From assembly GCA_958295945.1 (NCBI GenBank), contig OY282386.1:3590204-3654203 (forward strand): 64,000 bases of DNA. The letters run 5' to 3'. This DNA comes from Candidatus Poribacteria bacterium (GTDB taxonomy: Bacteria > Poribacteria > WGA-4E > WGA-3G). The notes beneath the pieces are model-generated. The model did no database searches, was not told the DNA's origin, and saw only the letters and a list, made by a program, of their open reading frames with translations. A program made the position numbers and the translations under genes. Shown in pieces: positions 7,839-17,206 of this stretch (positions are counted from its first letter, which is position 1; the number at the start of each line of letters is the position of its first letter).

Positions 7839-7850
7839 CCACGATTTTTT
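7818..7850 (+). terminator. Rho-independent terminator after the toxin gene
   Basis: AATCGTGG (7818-7825) pairs with CCACGATT (7839-7846) across a 13-bp loop, and a T6 run follows at 7845-7850. The toxin stop codon lies in the loop, so the hairpin is built into the end of the gene. Confidence 0.8.
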
Positions 7851-8011
7851 CATTTGAACTGATAGCGCGTAGGAACTTAACATCAATAAAAGTCCACGAA
7901 CACTAATCATTGAATCTTAGAAATGACGAAAATATATTTGAGTTTCTTTAAGTATATCATAGCACAAGCACAGTTTCAGCTGAGTACCTAACAACCAAAG
8001 AGCTATTTGCA

Positions 8012-9919
8012 TTACCAGTGCTTGAATGAATACATCCTTTGTCCTGTTGACAGACCTAAAATTGCCCAGAGGCTACCCATAACGAACTCACCAAGCATTG
8101 CCCCGAAAAACAGTGGGAGAGCCTTGCGATAAGCACCGATGCCTCCATGCCGCACTAATACGGTCTTTATCAACCAAGCAAGAAAAACAGGAAACCAAAG
8201 TCTGCCAAAGTTCCAGTTTCCTGCAAGCGGGTAAGCAAGTGGATGCAGTTGCCACCAGATGAAACGCAACCGCATAAACAGTGTGCAAAGTGTTAGGACA
8301 ATACCGAATCCGAAGAAACCGATGTGTCGCCACTCCGTATCACTCGGTAGTGTCAACCAACGTTGTAGGTCACTGAATGCCTCCTGTCCACGCCACGTGC
8401 CTAAACTACCGTGTTTATAACCCGCATGTAGGAACGCTACAAAACCCATCATGAGTCCAATCACAGTTGCTCCCCACATAACCCATAGCAGCTGACGACT
8501 GTTGATTGCACCTTTGTCAGCAAGTTTGAATCCTTCCAACTGATTCGGCATCGGCTGTGATCGGTAGTTACGTGTGAACCCATATAAGAATGAGAATCCA
8601 GTTAGTGTTTGTGCACCTATCTTTCTTGAACCAAACAGTGAAGTGAGGAAAAAACCGGGACCCGCACGATAGAAATCCATTGTCGGTGTACCAAGTTCGG
8701 CACGCATCCGTGTGAACGCTAAGACCAATATGAAGTGAACACTAAAGAAACCGAGGATTCCCCACCACGACATTCCTGCTTTAAGGCAGAATCCAAATAC
8801 AACGGCAATGCTAATCAAAAAACCAAGAAATGCCGTGCGATATCCTATCGGTTCTCCTTCAGCATTTATGTCTGTCTGGACACCGATGATATTACGAAAT
8901 ACTTTCCATAAATGCTTATGCGTAATCCAAAGAGCAAAAAAACAAAGACCAAAATACGCACCGAGTGATTGCATGTCAATGTGAGGATAACCGGGTGTTT
9001 GATTGAGTCCTGTCATTGACCCAAACACAAGCTGCACCTTCCAGAAAAGATAAAACAACCAACACGATAACGACAAATCCAGCGGCATCAAGAAGCCGAT
9101 ACCGATAGCATAAGGATTCAGATGGATTGGTGTGGACCCGATAGCATTAAGTGGCTTCTCTGTGAACATCCCTCCAATATCATGGCGAATAGGTATTGCT
9201 GGTATATTTGGAAATAGGAAATTCATCCCATTTAGGAGGTCAAGTCCAAATCCAATACCAAAACCTATCCATAGAAGCTTATTCCGATAGAATGTAGGAC
9301 CTTTGGTCATTTCAAAAGGCAGTAGGATTATTGGATAACTTAGTTTTTCATGTTCAATCCACTGCTTCCTTAGTATAGCACTTAGCATCATCATAGAAAA
9401 GGCAAGTGCAGAGAAGAAAAGGGTCCAGAACAGCACTGGTGTCAACCAAGCGCGTATGTGATCCATCTCAAACAGTGTTGAAGTGCCTTCATAGTACCCT
9501 GTTAATGCGCGGCGATCCATCACTGCAATCCAATCAGGAATATATCGGAAAAACAGCGATTGCCATTCGTTTTCAGGTGTGGCAAACCAACTTGCATGCC
9601 CCAATATACACATCGTTGCCTGTAATAAGTCATGTCCACAAACAACGCATGCCAACGTAACCATCAGGTAGACCGTCAGCATTTCTGCTTGAGAAAGTTG
9701 CCATTTTGGTAAAAAACGGGTGAGAAGTAGGTTACAGATAGCAACCAAGAAAAGCGTAAAGATGGCATTGAAGAGAATCGCCATCGTGGTGGGATATTGT
9801 GTTGTCCATACGGTCTCAGTTTGAACAACAAGATAGATATTAAGCGGAAGCGAAAGCAGACCTAAAACAATGGCACGCCATGTGATGTTCTCAGTTATCG
9901 GATGTGATGGTTTATCCAT
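8012..9919 (-). CDS. Large polytopic membrane protein, DUF6784/DUF6785-like
   Basis: The 635-residue protein is hydrophobic over most of its length, with about a dozen predicted membrane helices, starting at residues 12-30 and ending with FFGAMLGEFVMGSLWAILGL. Landmarks are the TRMRAELGTPTMDFYRAGPGFF segment, which is strongly polar for a membrane protein, and PLAYPLAGNW near the end. This is the pattern I associate with the DUF6785/DUF6784 membrane proteins abundant in Poribacteria and Planctomycetes-like genomes. It resembles oligopeptide-transporter-like proteins in layout, but no transport substrate is known. It follows the Omp85 gene by 21 bp and may be read through from it. Confidence 0.65.
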   Translation of the reverse strand: MDKPSHPITENITWRAIVLGLLSLPLNIYLVVQTETVWTTQYPTTMAILFNAIFTLFLVAICNLLLTRFLPKWQLSQAEMLTVYLMVTLACVVCGHDLLQATMCILGHASWFATPENEWQSLFFRYIPDWIAVMDRRALTGYYEGTSTLFEMDHIRAWLTPVLFWTLFFSALAFSMMMLSAILRKQWIEHEKLSYPIILLPFEMTKGPTFYRNKLLWIGFGIGFGLDLLNGMNFLFPNIPAIPIRHDIGGMFTEKPLNAIGSTPIHLNPYAIGIGFLMPLDLSLSCWLFYLFWKVQLVFGSMTGLNQTPGYPHIDMQSLGAYFGLCFFALWITHKHLWKVFRNIIGVQTDINAEGEPIGYRTAFLGFLISIAVVFGFCLKAGMSWWGILGFFSVHFILVLAFTRMRAELGTPTMDFYRAGPGFFLTSLFGSRKIGAQTLTGFSFLYGFTRNYRSQPMPNQLEGFKLADKGAINSRQLLWVMWGATVIGLMMGFVAFLHAGYKHGSLGTWRGQEAFSDLQRWLTLPSDTEWRHIGFFGFGIVLTLCTLFMRLRFIWWQLHPLAYPLAGNWNFGRLWFPVFLAWLIKTVLVRHGGIGAYRKALPLFFGAMLGEFVMGSLWAILGLSTGQRMYSFKHW

Positions 9920-9940
9920 AACTGCACAATTCCATATTGC

Positions 9941-11929
9941 TTAAAACGCTCGCATAAATCCAAAATCAAACTTCGGTTTTAGGGATGGAGAGAATGGAGG
10001 ATCCAGCGGGAATGCGAGTTCAAGCCGAAAAACACCCGCATTACTAACTCTTGAAAGACCGCCACGCAGTTCAAAGCCAATACTCCGCTTCGGTTCAAGA
10101 ATATCAAATGTCTGTGTTCCATTCCAGATATATCCAATATCGGCAAAGAAGGTTCCACCCAACACAAGTCCAAGTCGGATCGGACCTTTGACAAATGGAC
10201 TGGCAATGAATGTTACAACTGCGGCAACTGCATCGTCAATCTTCTCAAAAATAGTCCCCCCAAAAATAGAGCGGGATTCCAATCTGAGCAACATCATTTT
10301 TTCACCACTAAACTGCCGATAATCATATCCTCTTAATCCACTGTAAGACCCGAGGATAACTTGACTTTCACCGCTCAATCCAAACTGCATCTCTGTCTTA
10401 AATTGAACAACAAATGAGTGGTAAAAGTCAAAGAGACCGTTCTTACGATACCCTTTTGCTACCGTATAGATATCATCACCTGAGTTAAATGTATCCTTGA
10501 AGAACAGCGTACTATGCGCCTGCAGCACAGAACGTTCAAACCGATCAGTGAAAATTGAATTGATACCAACAATAGTCTCACTTAGAAATTTATCTCCTAT
10601 TGTCCACCCTGACCGCGCCGCTGTTCCAAATATTGACTCTTTCCTATCTGATCCATACCAAGGAGTTGCATACCCATAGGAGACATTGTATTCAGCACCA
10701 GTATTAAAGTCTTCAACGGGTCCCATCCTTTTGAGAAATCTTGTTTTTCTGTGATATACTCGTTTACGTCCTACGGTAATGCCGATTCTGTTGATATTTC
10801 TGTCTAACGGTAATGCAGTGGAATCTATCAATCTTTCCACTGTTACATCTCTTAATCTTTGAGAACGTATCCAAAGACCAGTATATATCTGCTGATGCCT
10901 TTCACCAAAATATCGCATCATATCTCCTGAACCAATTTGGACATTTCGATTGAAGGTTGCAGTTTTCTCTCCTGCTTCATACCATCGAACCTGGTCTACA
11001 CCTTCTGAGAGGATCAACCTTGTACTCCAACGACTTTTTAATGTATATTGTGGACGTTCTAACTTAACAACCCATGAGTCTCCTTCGCGTTTCTGAATAT
11101 ATTCACCATCAATATTCCAATATGAACTGAACAAACGCGGCATCTCGTATTGCCATTTAAAATAACTACGCGCTTGTTCCTCTATTTCATTAATCCGTTC
11201 ATAACGCAATTGTGTGCCATGACCTGAACCATTCAGATTTGTTTCTTGAACATTTAGTAAAAAGGTTGAACTATTTCGACCTATAGGAACATCAATCGCA
11301 CCCGTAATAGACCATTCTTCAGTGACAATTACATGAACATTTATTGCCTTCAACTCCTCATCCCAAGAGGAGTCGATATATGCATCACTAATATATCTTT
11401 TTTGTCGTATTATTCTTTCGCTCTCTTCTCTATCATCTTTCGTATATATTTCTCCAGTTTTGAATAAGAGTTCTTGAAGTACTACATCATCATGTGTTTT
11501 TCGGTTTCCCTCAAGTGTGATTTCTCCAATAACCCCTTTATCTATTACAATTCCAATATGTATTTCATTCTCAACAAGTTTAACAGGATCATCCGATTTA
11601 TCAATACGTGCATAAGTAAATCCTTTATTCTTTAGATAACGGACGATAGTTGAGAAATCTTCTTTCAAGACGTTTTCATCATAATCACTGCCAACTTTTG
11701 TTCGCATTAACTGGAGAATATGTTTTTCATCTGGTGTTGAATAGGTGTTTTTTTCTCTGAGTATAATACTCTTGACCGTCCGCGCCTGATTACCGTCTAC
11801 CGATTGTCCAATAAGGAGAAATAGAATACATAGTATAAATGTATTCAAGAATCTGTTGGCAACTACATTATATGTTAGTCGCTGCACGCAACGGACATAG
11901 GACAAAGGTGGTAGGATTGAAGTTTTCAT
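9941..11929 (-). CDS. Omp85/BamA-type outer membrane protein with POTRA domains
   Basis: The 662-residue protein begins with a signal-like hydrophobic segment (about 26-46). Two POTRA-like domains follow, the first around VKSIILREKNTYSTPDEK (53-70) and the second with the motif ITLEGNRKTHDDVVLQELL (about 138-156), ending near VIVTEEWSI. The remaining 450 residues are strand-rich (paired aromatic/glycine patterns such as GLRGYDYRQFSG) and end in Phe, the usual C-terminal signal of outer membrane barrels. A Bam/Tam/patatin-like insertion or translocation role in the outer membrane is expected. Its ATG overlaps the stop of the BatA-like gene by one base (TAATG), so the two are coupled. Confidence 0.85.
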   Translation of the reverse strand: MKTSILPPLSYVRCVQRLTYNVVANRFLNTFILCILFLLIGQSVDGNQARTVKSIILREKNTYSTPDEKHILQLMRTKVGSDYDENVLKEDFSTIVRYLKNKGFTYARIDKSDDPVKLVENEIHIGIVIDKGVIGEITLEGNRKTHDDVVLQELLFKTGEIYTKDDREESERIIRQKRYISDAYIDSSWDEELKAINVHVIVTEEWSITGAIDVPIGRNSSTFLLNVQETNLNGSGHGTQLRYERINEIEEQARSYFKWQYEMPRLFSSYWNIDGEYIQKREGDSWVVKLERPQYTLKSRWSTRLILSEGVDQVRWYEAGEKTATFNRNVQIGSGDMMRYFGERHQQIYTGLWIRSQRLRDVTVERLIDSTALPLDRNINRIGITVGRKRVYHRKTRFLKRMGPVEDFNTGAEYNVSYGYATPWYGSDRKESIFGTAARSGWTIGDKFLSETIVGINSIFTDRFERSVLQAHSTLFFKDTFNSGDDIYTVAKGYRKNGLFDFYHSFVVQFKTEMQFGLSGESQVILGSYSGLRGYDYRQFSGEKMMLLRLESRSIFGGTIFEKIDDAVAAVVTFIASPFVKGPIRLGLVLGGTFFADIGYIWNGTQTFDILEPKRSIGFELRGGLSRVSNAGVFRLELAFPLDPPFSPSLKPKFDFGFMRAF

Positions 11930-14007
11930 TATGCTTCGCTCAGTGTAGATTTACTTGACCGGTTTGATAGGAAACCTTCAAGGAGTAAAAGACAAACGGT
12001 GAGAATCAACAATTCTCCCCATATTTCTCTTCCATGTCTTCTGATGTCTAATTCTTCTGTATCCAACACCCCAGTTTCAGGTGTGATTTCAGCCTGTGCA
12101 TCAACACGTTCAGATGCTTGTTGAAATGAAATTGATGTCAAATCCGCCTCAGCAGCAGGTGTATTCACTGCAAAGAAATCTCTGTACAATCTATCTTGTG
12201 CATTTACCTCTACTTGATAGATTCCCGGTTCTTTAGCTAATTCATAACGCATCGTGCCATCTTCAGCTATTGCAGCTGCTGTCATCGCGTCGGATTCATT
12301 AGAATCGATCCGTTTTATCCAAGCACGTCCTCCCCGGTTCTGTGGATAACTTCCAATATATGTATCACCGACCGTGATGTTGTTTAGCCCGGTGTTGTGC
12401 ATCACATATAGCACACACTGTTGAATAAGGGGAAGAAAATATGGATTTACAAGAAATTCGTTGCTATCAGTCTGCTGTTGTAGACTACAGTTGAATAACA
12501 ATAAATTACTTCTCCCAGAACGATGCTGAATAAGGAAAGGTGTATCATCTCCAAACCGCGCAATTATTGATGTATCAGTAGCAGGAGTTAGAGACATACT
12601 CTGGTAAAACTGTGGTCCGTATTGACCCGATAGCACACTATCAGGAAAAATCTCAAAAATAGGATGTGTCTCATCGTATTTACTGACTTTTTGCGGAATC
12701 TGCCATGTAATGAGTTGTCCGAACTGAACTGGCAACCAAGATTTATCATTTGCATCTGCAGCAAATACAATCACATGCTTTCCCTGTCGGATAAACTCTT
12801 GCACCTGTGCATCTGATTCTGATGATAACTCAGACATATCCGCAATGAGAACGATGTCAAAATCCTGAAGTGGATAAGTTTCAAAAGCAGCTGGAGTACA
12901 ATTAGTAGGTTGAATCATGGATGACTTTAATGGTGATCCCGCTGTCTGTTTATGACTTAATGGATTCAGTGCCAAAGAAAGGTATTCGGTCTGTTCACTC
13001 ACAACAAGCACACGTATCTCACCCAATGCATTGTATGTAAAATACCTACGATTGTCCGTATTCAAGCGATCATCAGTCAACTCAAAGAAACCTGTATGTG
13101 ACCCAGAATCTGTGAAGGTATGTGTCATCTTTGTCATTATAGATTCATTTGCGTCAACAGAAAATGTCTGCGTTTTCTTCTTCTCATCATCTACCACATA
13201 AGTCAGCGTCGTTTCTGCTATCGGTGTATCAGACTGATTATGTATTGTAGAATTCAGATGGAATGGCAAATCAACACCGATTAGTTGATGTGAAGGCACT
13301 ATTTCTTCAATATAAGTATTATGTGCAACCCCTTTTCTAATAGGCAGTAAAACAATTCGCGACGCAGATCGGTTAGGAATAACACCCCAACCACCCCAAC
13401 CATTGTTAGCAAAATCTGATACTATGTAAATTTCTTTGTTCTGTTGTTTAGATTCAGAGAGAATCTCGTGTGCAAGTTCAATACTCGGTTGTACACTCGT
13501 TGCACGAAAAGATACTTTTGCATTTTGGACTGCAGTAATTACACTGTCTATGTCCGGAGTGAGTTGACGAAAAACAGGTTTTGGCACATCAGACATCAAT
13601 ATGAGTGATGCAGAATCCCCGTGTCTTAATGAACGCAATACATCCGATGCGACATTCTTGCCTTTTTCAAACCAGACACCATCAACATCTTCATATTGCA
13701 TGCTATAAGAATTGTCTAACACGATTACTACATCAGTCTTGGCGCGCACTGCTGCGAGCGGTAATCCGAGCGTGAGAAAGGGACGCGCCAATGCCAGTGC
13801 AATTAGGGCAATAATTAGCATGCGTAGCAGAAGAATTAGAAGCTGCTTGAGCTGCACACGCCGCACATTTTGACGATGCGCAGCCACCAAAAACATGATG
13901 CTACTGAAGTCTACGGTTACCGCCTGACGGCGACTCCAAAGATGTATGAGCAATGGAACTGCAGCAGCGAATAAACCTAAGAGAAACAGTGGATTGAGAA
14001 ATGCCAA
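11929..14007 (-). CDS. BatA-type protein with von Willebrand factor A domain
   Basis: The 692-residue protein starts with the BatA N-terminal double-membrane module (FLNPLFLLGLFAAAVPLLIHLWSRR) and a second membrane helix around residues 55-75. A VWA domain with the metal-binding MIDAS motif DNSYS follows at about residue 97. The rest is extracytoplasmic and beta-rich, with a glutamine-amidotransferase-like stretch (DFDIVLIADMSEL), and a last membrane helix sits near the C-terminus (ELLILTVCLLLLEGFL). Such proteins act in envelope stress or MoxR/Bat complexes. It lies between a transglutaminase gene and an Omp85 gene on one strand. No MoxR ATPase or DUF58 gene is beside it. Confidence 0.85.
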   Translation of the reverse strand: MAFLNPLFLLGLFAAAVPLLIHLWSRRQAVTVDFSSIMFLVAAHRQNVRRVQLKQLLILLLRMLIIALIALALARPFLTLGLPLAAVRAKTDVVIVLDNSYSMQYEDVDGVWFEKGKNVASDVLRSLRHGDSASLILMSDVPKPVFRQLTPDIDSVITAVQNAKVSFRATSVQPSIELAHEILSESKQQNKEIYIVSDFANNGWGGWGVIPNRSASRIVLLPIRKGVAHNTYIEEIVPSHQLIGVDLPFHLNSTIHNQSDTPIAETTLTYVVDDEKKKTQTFSVDANESIMTKMTHTFTDSGSHTGFFELTDDRLNTDNRRYFTYNALGEIRVLVVSEQTEYLSLALNPLSHKQTAGSPLKSSMIQPTNCTPAAFETYPLQDFDIVLIADMSELSSESDAQVQEFIRQGKHVIVFAADANDKSWLPVQFGQLITWQIPQKVSKYDETHPIFEIFPDSVLSGQYGPQFYQSMSLTPATDTSIIARFGDDTPFLIQHRSGRSNLLLFNCSLQQQTDSNEFLVNPYFLPLIQQCVLYVMHNTGLNNITVGDTYIGSYPQNRGGRAWIKRIDSNESDAMTAAAIAEDGTMRYELAKEPGIYQVEVNAQDRLYRDFFAVNTPAAEADLTSISFQQASERVDAQAEITPETGVLDTEELDIRRHGREIWGELLILTVCLLLLEGFLSNRSSKSTLSEA

Positions 14008-14065
14008 TCGATATTATCTCCTACTTGATTCAGATTCCAATTTTGATTTGCGCAAGATTAATTCC

Positions 14066-15559
14066 TCATTCCACGATATCTATCTCAAGTTTATTCAGAG
14101 TTCTAAACACCCCTTCAGTATACTCAACCATCGTCCCAGATTCAAGCATACCACCTTGGAGCAGTATGTGATTAGCATCAGCGATCACTTGCCCAAAAGT
14201 CGGATCCATTTGAACCCATTCACCCACATACACCTCAGGCCAAAAGTGATAATAAAATGCGTCTCTTGCATAAACAAGTCCAGCACATATTCGTGCAGGC
14301 ATGCCAACAGAACGTGCCAGTGCTATCAGCAGAACAGTATGCTCTGTACAATCACCTGAAAGTGTTCTTAACGTTGTCAACGATGAACTGAAACCACCAC
14401 TCAAACCTTTTTCATCTATGGATTTATAGACCCATCTGCTTAACTTCTTTGCTGCACGCCATGAATTCGTTTCACCATCTAATATTCTCAATGCCTGTGC
14501 ATGAATATCTGGATGATCTGACTCAACAAATACTGTTGATGATAGATATTTCTCAAGTTCAGGACTTTGAATGGGAAGTTCAGGACAATTCTCTTCATCT
14601 ACCTCAGCCATCTCAATCTGAAGAGTACCTGCCATTTCTGTATCCAGTTTGAGTGTCTGTTGATCGTTTGACATGATAATTTCTTTTAGACTACCTTCAA
14701 CATGTTGAATTTTGGCAATGAACTGATTTGCTCCTTTTCTCGGATTCTTTCCAGAGGGAATTATGCGAGTCTGCAGCATGATATCCAATTCTTCAATTTC
14801 ACCAAGTGCCGTTTTTCGATCAGTTTTCACCGCGACAACGGATAACCCAGACATTTCAGTAATGAATTTGTAAGTTATTCCTTCACGATCAACCCATAGA
14901 CGAATAGTAATTCCACCCAACATATCAACTTTTGTATCAATGACATAAACCTGCTTATCTTCAGACTGATATGATAATTTTGATTCTTCTATGACACTCA
15001 ATTCACAATTGACTATCTCTTGAATGTCCAAATTGAATGTTTGATATGCAAGATGCTCACCTGCTTTCAATCGGTTCTGTGAAAGTAGATTATCAATTGC
15101 GGCAGCATCTGAAATTGTATTTGGAGGAATAGCGACTTCTGCTTCCGTTTCTTCACCATTCAATGTTGTTGTAATGTAAGCCACACCATCAATTATCTTT
15201 CCTTCAACCCGTTTCTCACCAGATTCATTAGAAGTCATGACAAAGTAACGTGGCATGAATTTCGCATCAGAATATTCGATTCTGTTGTTTTCCACTCTTA
15301 TTTCATTTCCAGCACCTTTAAATTGCATTACCATGTCCGTTTTCGTCCGAAGCATCTCCTCACCTTGATATACTGTTTTGTCAATAAATTGATGAACATA
15401 CCCTATTTTCATACCCATCATGGTTAAGTTATGCCAATGTTCTTGAGGATATTTCAAATCCTTGTCAGTTTCCACCTTTTCACTCTCCACAGCTACACAG
15501 ATTGAGGATATTGTAAAAAGCATTATGAAATATAGTGTGATTATCTGAAATAATTTCAT
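14066..15559 (-). CDS. Secreted transglutaminase-like protease-fold protein
   Basis: The 497-residue protein has an N-terminal signal peptide (residues 1-25) and a long beta-rich domain. The C-terminal transglutaminase core carries Cys in GDCTEHTVLL, His in YHFWPEVYVG and Asp in MDPTFGQ, so the Cys-His-Asp triad is intact. Transglutaminase-like proteins of bacteria are mostly proteases or peptide-modifying enzymes. It sits 58 bp upstream of the BatA/VWA gene in the same direction, a pairing common in gene sets that also hold MoxR and DUF58 proteins. The substrate is unknown. The long N-terminal domain, with segments such as MVMQFKGAGNEI, looks like a substrate- or lipid-binding part. Confidence 0.82.
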   Translation of the reverse strand: MKLFQIITLYFIMLFTISSICVAVESEKVETDKDLKYPQEHWHNLTMMGMKIGYVHQFIDKTVYQGEEMLRTKTDMVMQFKGAGNEIRVENNRIEYSDAKFMPRYFVMTSNESGEKRVEGKIIDGVAYITTTLNGEETEAEVAIPPNTISDAAAIDNLLSQNRLKAGEHLAYQTFNLDIQEIVNCELSVIEESKLSYQSEDKQVYVIDTKVDMLGGITIRLWVDREGITYKFITEMSGLSVVAVKTDRKTALGEIEELDIMLQTRIIPSGKNPRKGANQFIAKIQHVEGSLKEIIMSNDQQTLKLDTEMAGTLQIEMAEVDEENCPELPIQSPELEKYLSSTVFVESDHPDIHAQALRILDGETNSWRAAKKLSRWVYKSIDEKGLSGGFSSSLTTLRTLSGDCTEHTVLLIALARSVGMPARICAGLVYARDAFYYHFWPEVYVGEWVQMDPTFGQVIADANHILLQGGMLESGTMVEYTEGVFRTLNKLEIDIVE

Positions 15560-15608
15560 GATGAATTCTCCATTTTTTGTATTTTAGAGTTTATTTTCTT
15601 TGACGATT

Positions 15609-16181
15609 CTACATTCTCGTAGCCATTGCAACCGTATGTGTTTTTCGTTGTTTTATTTTCATATAATTTTCAAATACTTCCATAAAATTTCTTTTGATAA
15701 ATCCGCGTAGACCTGAGATTGTAACTACATATATTCGTCCATTAGGTTTTAGATACCGTTTTGCATCATAGAAAAAGATATGCATAAGTTCTCTGCCAAC
15801 ATTAGCAGGAAGATTAGATGCAATCACATCAAATTGGGTATCTGGAAGATGACTAAATCCGTTGCTTAATTGAACGTGACAATTCTGTATATTGTTCTGT
15901 TTAACGTTTTTTCGTGCATACTCTACTGCAATAAAATCCTTATCCACCATATAAACTTCTGCATTGGATGCACACTTCGCCATCGTAATACCAATAGCAC
16001 CATAACCACATCCAAGGTCAAGACAAGTATCACCTTTGCCAATTTCCATATTCTCAATCAATAGTTGTGTTCCAGCATCAATCGTCTTTGGTGAAAATAG
16101 TCCCCAGGTTGTCGTCAATGTTAAATCGTATCCACGTAATGTAGCGTCAAAGGTTATCTCTGTTGATATATCTCTGTTCAT
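15609..16181 (-). CDS. RsmC/RlmG-like class I SAM methyltransferase
   Basis: The 190-residue protein has the SAM-binding motif LDLGCGYGAIGI (about residues 55-66), the acidic loop MVDKDFIAVEYARKN, and NLPANVG (about 120-126) at the position of the NPPF/NPPY motif of N-methyltransferases. This is the small-domain layout of MTS/RsmC-type guanine-N2 methyltransferases of rRNA. The N-P-P has become N-L-P, which may alter the target base. It lies 15 bp from the dehydrogenase gene on the same strand. Confidence 0.8.
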   Translation of the reverse strand: MNRDISTEITFDATLRGYDLTLTTTWGLFSPKTIDAGTQLLIENMEIGKGDTCLDLGCGYGAIGITMAKCASNAEVYMVDKDFIAVEYARKNVKQNNIQNCHVQLSNGFSHLPDTQFDVIASNLPANVGRELMHIFFYDAKRYLKPNGRIYVVTISGLRGFIKRNFMEVFENYMKIKQRKTHTVAMATRM

Positions 16182-16196
16182 ATCTTGGAATCCACT

Positions 16197-17156
16197 TTAC
16201 CATTTAATCAACACTCCAAGAGTATCTCCCGGTGTATTCCATAATAGATCAAAGGCTGCTTTTGCTTCAGTATAATCAAGACGGTGTGTAATCATATCTT
16301 CAGTGCGGATTTCTCCAACCCGTATTTTTTGTAACGCGCGTGCAGCTAAATTGACACGCGGTTCGTCCGTTAGGATGCCTGCAACCAAACGTTTACTCAT
16401 CACTTTAGATGAATGTAATGGAAGTGGTTTCTGTTGGTAGAGTGCAATAAGTTGAACTATACCAAATTGCCGCACCATGTCTTGTGCTTGTTCAAAAGAC
16501 CTAACACCCGCATGTCCACCAACACAATCTATAACCAAATCCGCCCCTTTGCCATCTGTTAAGCGACGGACAGCCTGAACAGGGTCTTCTTCATCAGCGT
16601 TAATAGCAACATCAGCACCGAGTTTAACAGACAACCCACAGCGAAAAGCCAGTGCGTCAACAGTAATTATCCGTTCAGGTGAATAATTGCGGATGACCTG
16701 CATCATCAAACTACCCACTAAACCCTGTCCAAGAATAACCACGGTGTCCCCCGACTTCACACCCGATGAATCTGACCATGCAACGGCACTCGTCGCCAAA
16801 GGTAAAAATGTCCCTGCTTCAAAAGAAACTTCAGTCGGTAGTTTAACAACTCTACCATCCGTCGGGTTAGGTTCCATTACCACATATTGTGCATGCGGTG
16901 CTACTGCCATCACTCTATCCCCAATTTCATAGTCAACAACCTGTTCACCAACAGCATCTACAGTGCCAGTTAGCGAATACCCCATGATTGATGGTGAAAC
17001 AGCTTCTTCAAGGATGTATCGTCTAAAAAGTTCCGATCCACGGCTAATTAGGGTGGTATCAGTCTTAACCCGAATCTGATTTTCGTTTACTTCAGGTGTT
17101 TCCACCTCCTCAAGTTGTATATTACCAAAACCTTCAGGTTTTATCACACGATACAT
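16197..17156 (-). CDS. Zinc-type alcohol dehydrogenase-like (MDR) oxidoreductase
   Basis: The 319-residue protein has the MDR fold: a GroES-like N-terminal domain (to about 125) and a Rossmann domain with VVILGQGLVGSLMMQVI (about 145-161) that binds NAD(P). The usual catalytic zinc cysteine after the N-terminal domain is replaced by a Ser-Arg-Gly stretch (LISRGSELF), and no structural-zinc cysteine quartet is seen, so it may act without zinc, as quinone-oxidoreductase-like members do. A strong AAGGAGG ribosome-binding site 6-7 bp before the ATG supports high expression. The physiological substrate is not evident. Confidence 0.85.
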   Translation of the reverse strand: MYRVIKPEGFGNIQLEEVETPEVNENQIRVKTDTTLISRGSELFRRYILEEAVSPSIMGYSLTGTVDAVGEQVVDYEIGDRVMAVAPHAQYVVMEPNPTDGRVVKLPTEVSFEAGTFLPLATSAVAWSDSSGVKSGDTVVILGQGLVGSLMMQVIRNYSPERIITVDALAFRCGLSVKLGADVAINADEEDPVQAVRRLTDGKGADLVIDCVGGHAGVRSFEQAQDMVRQFGIVQLIALYQQKPLPLHSSKVMSKRLVAGILTDEPRVNLAARALQKIRVGEIRTEDMITHRLDYTEAKAAFDLLWNTPGDTLGVLIKW

Positions 17157-17206
17157 ATGCCACCTCCTTAAGAAAACGAGACATTATCTCAAACAAATCC
17201 ATGACT

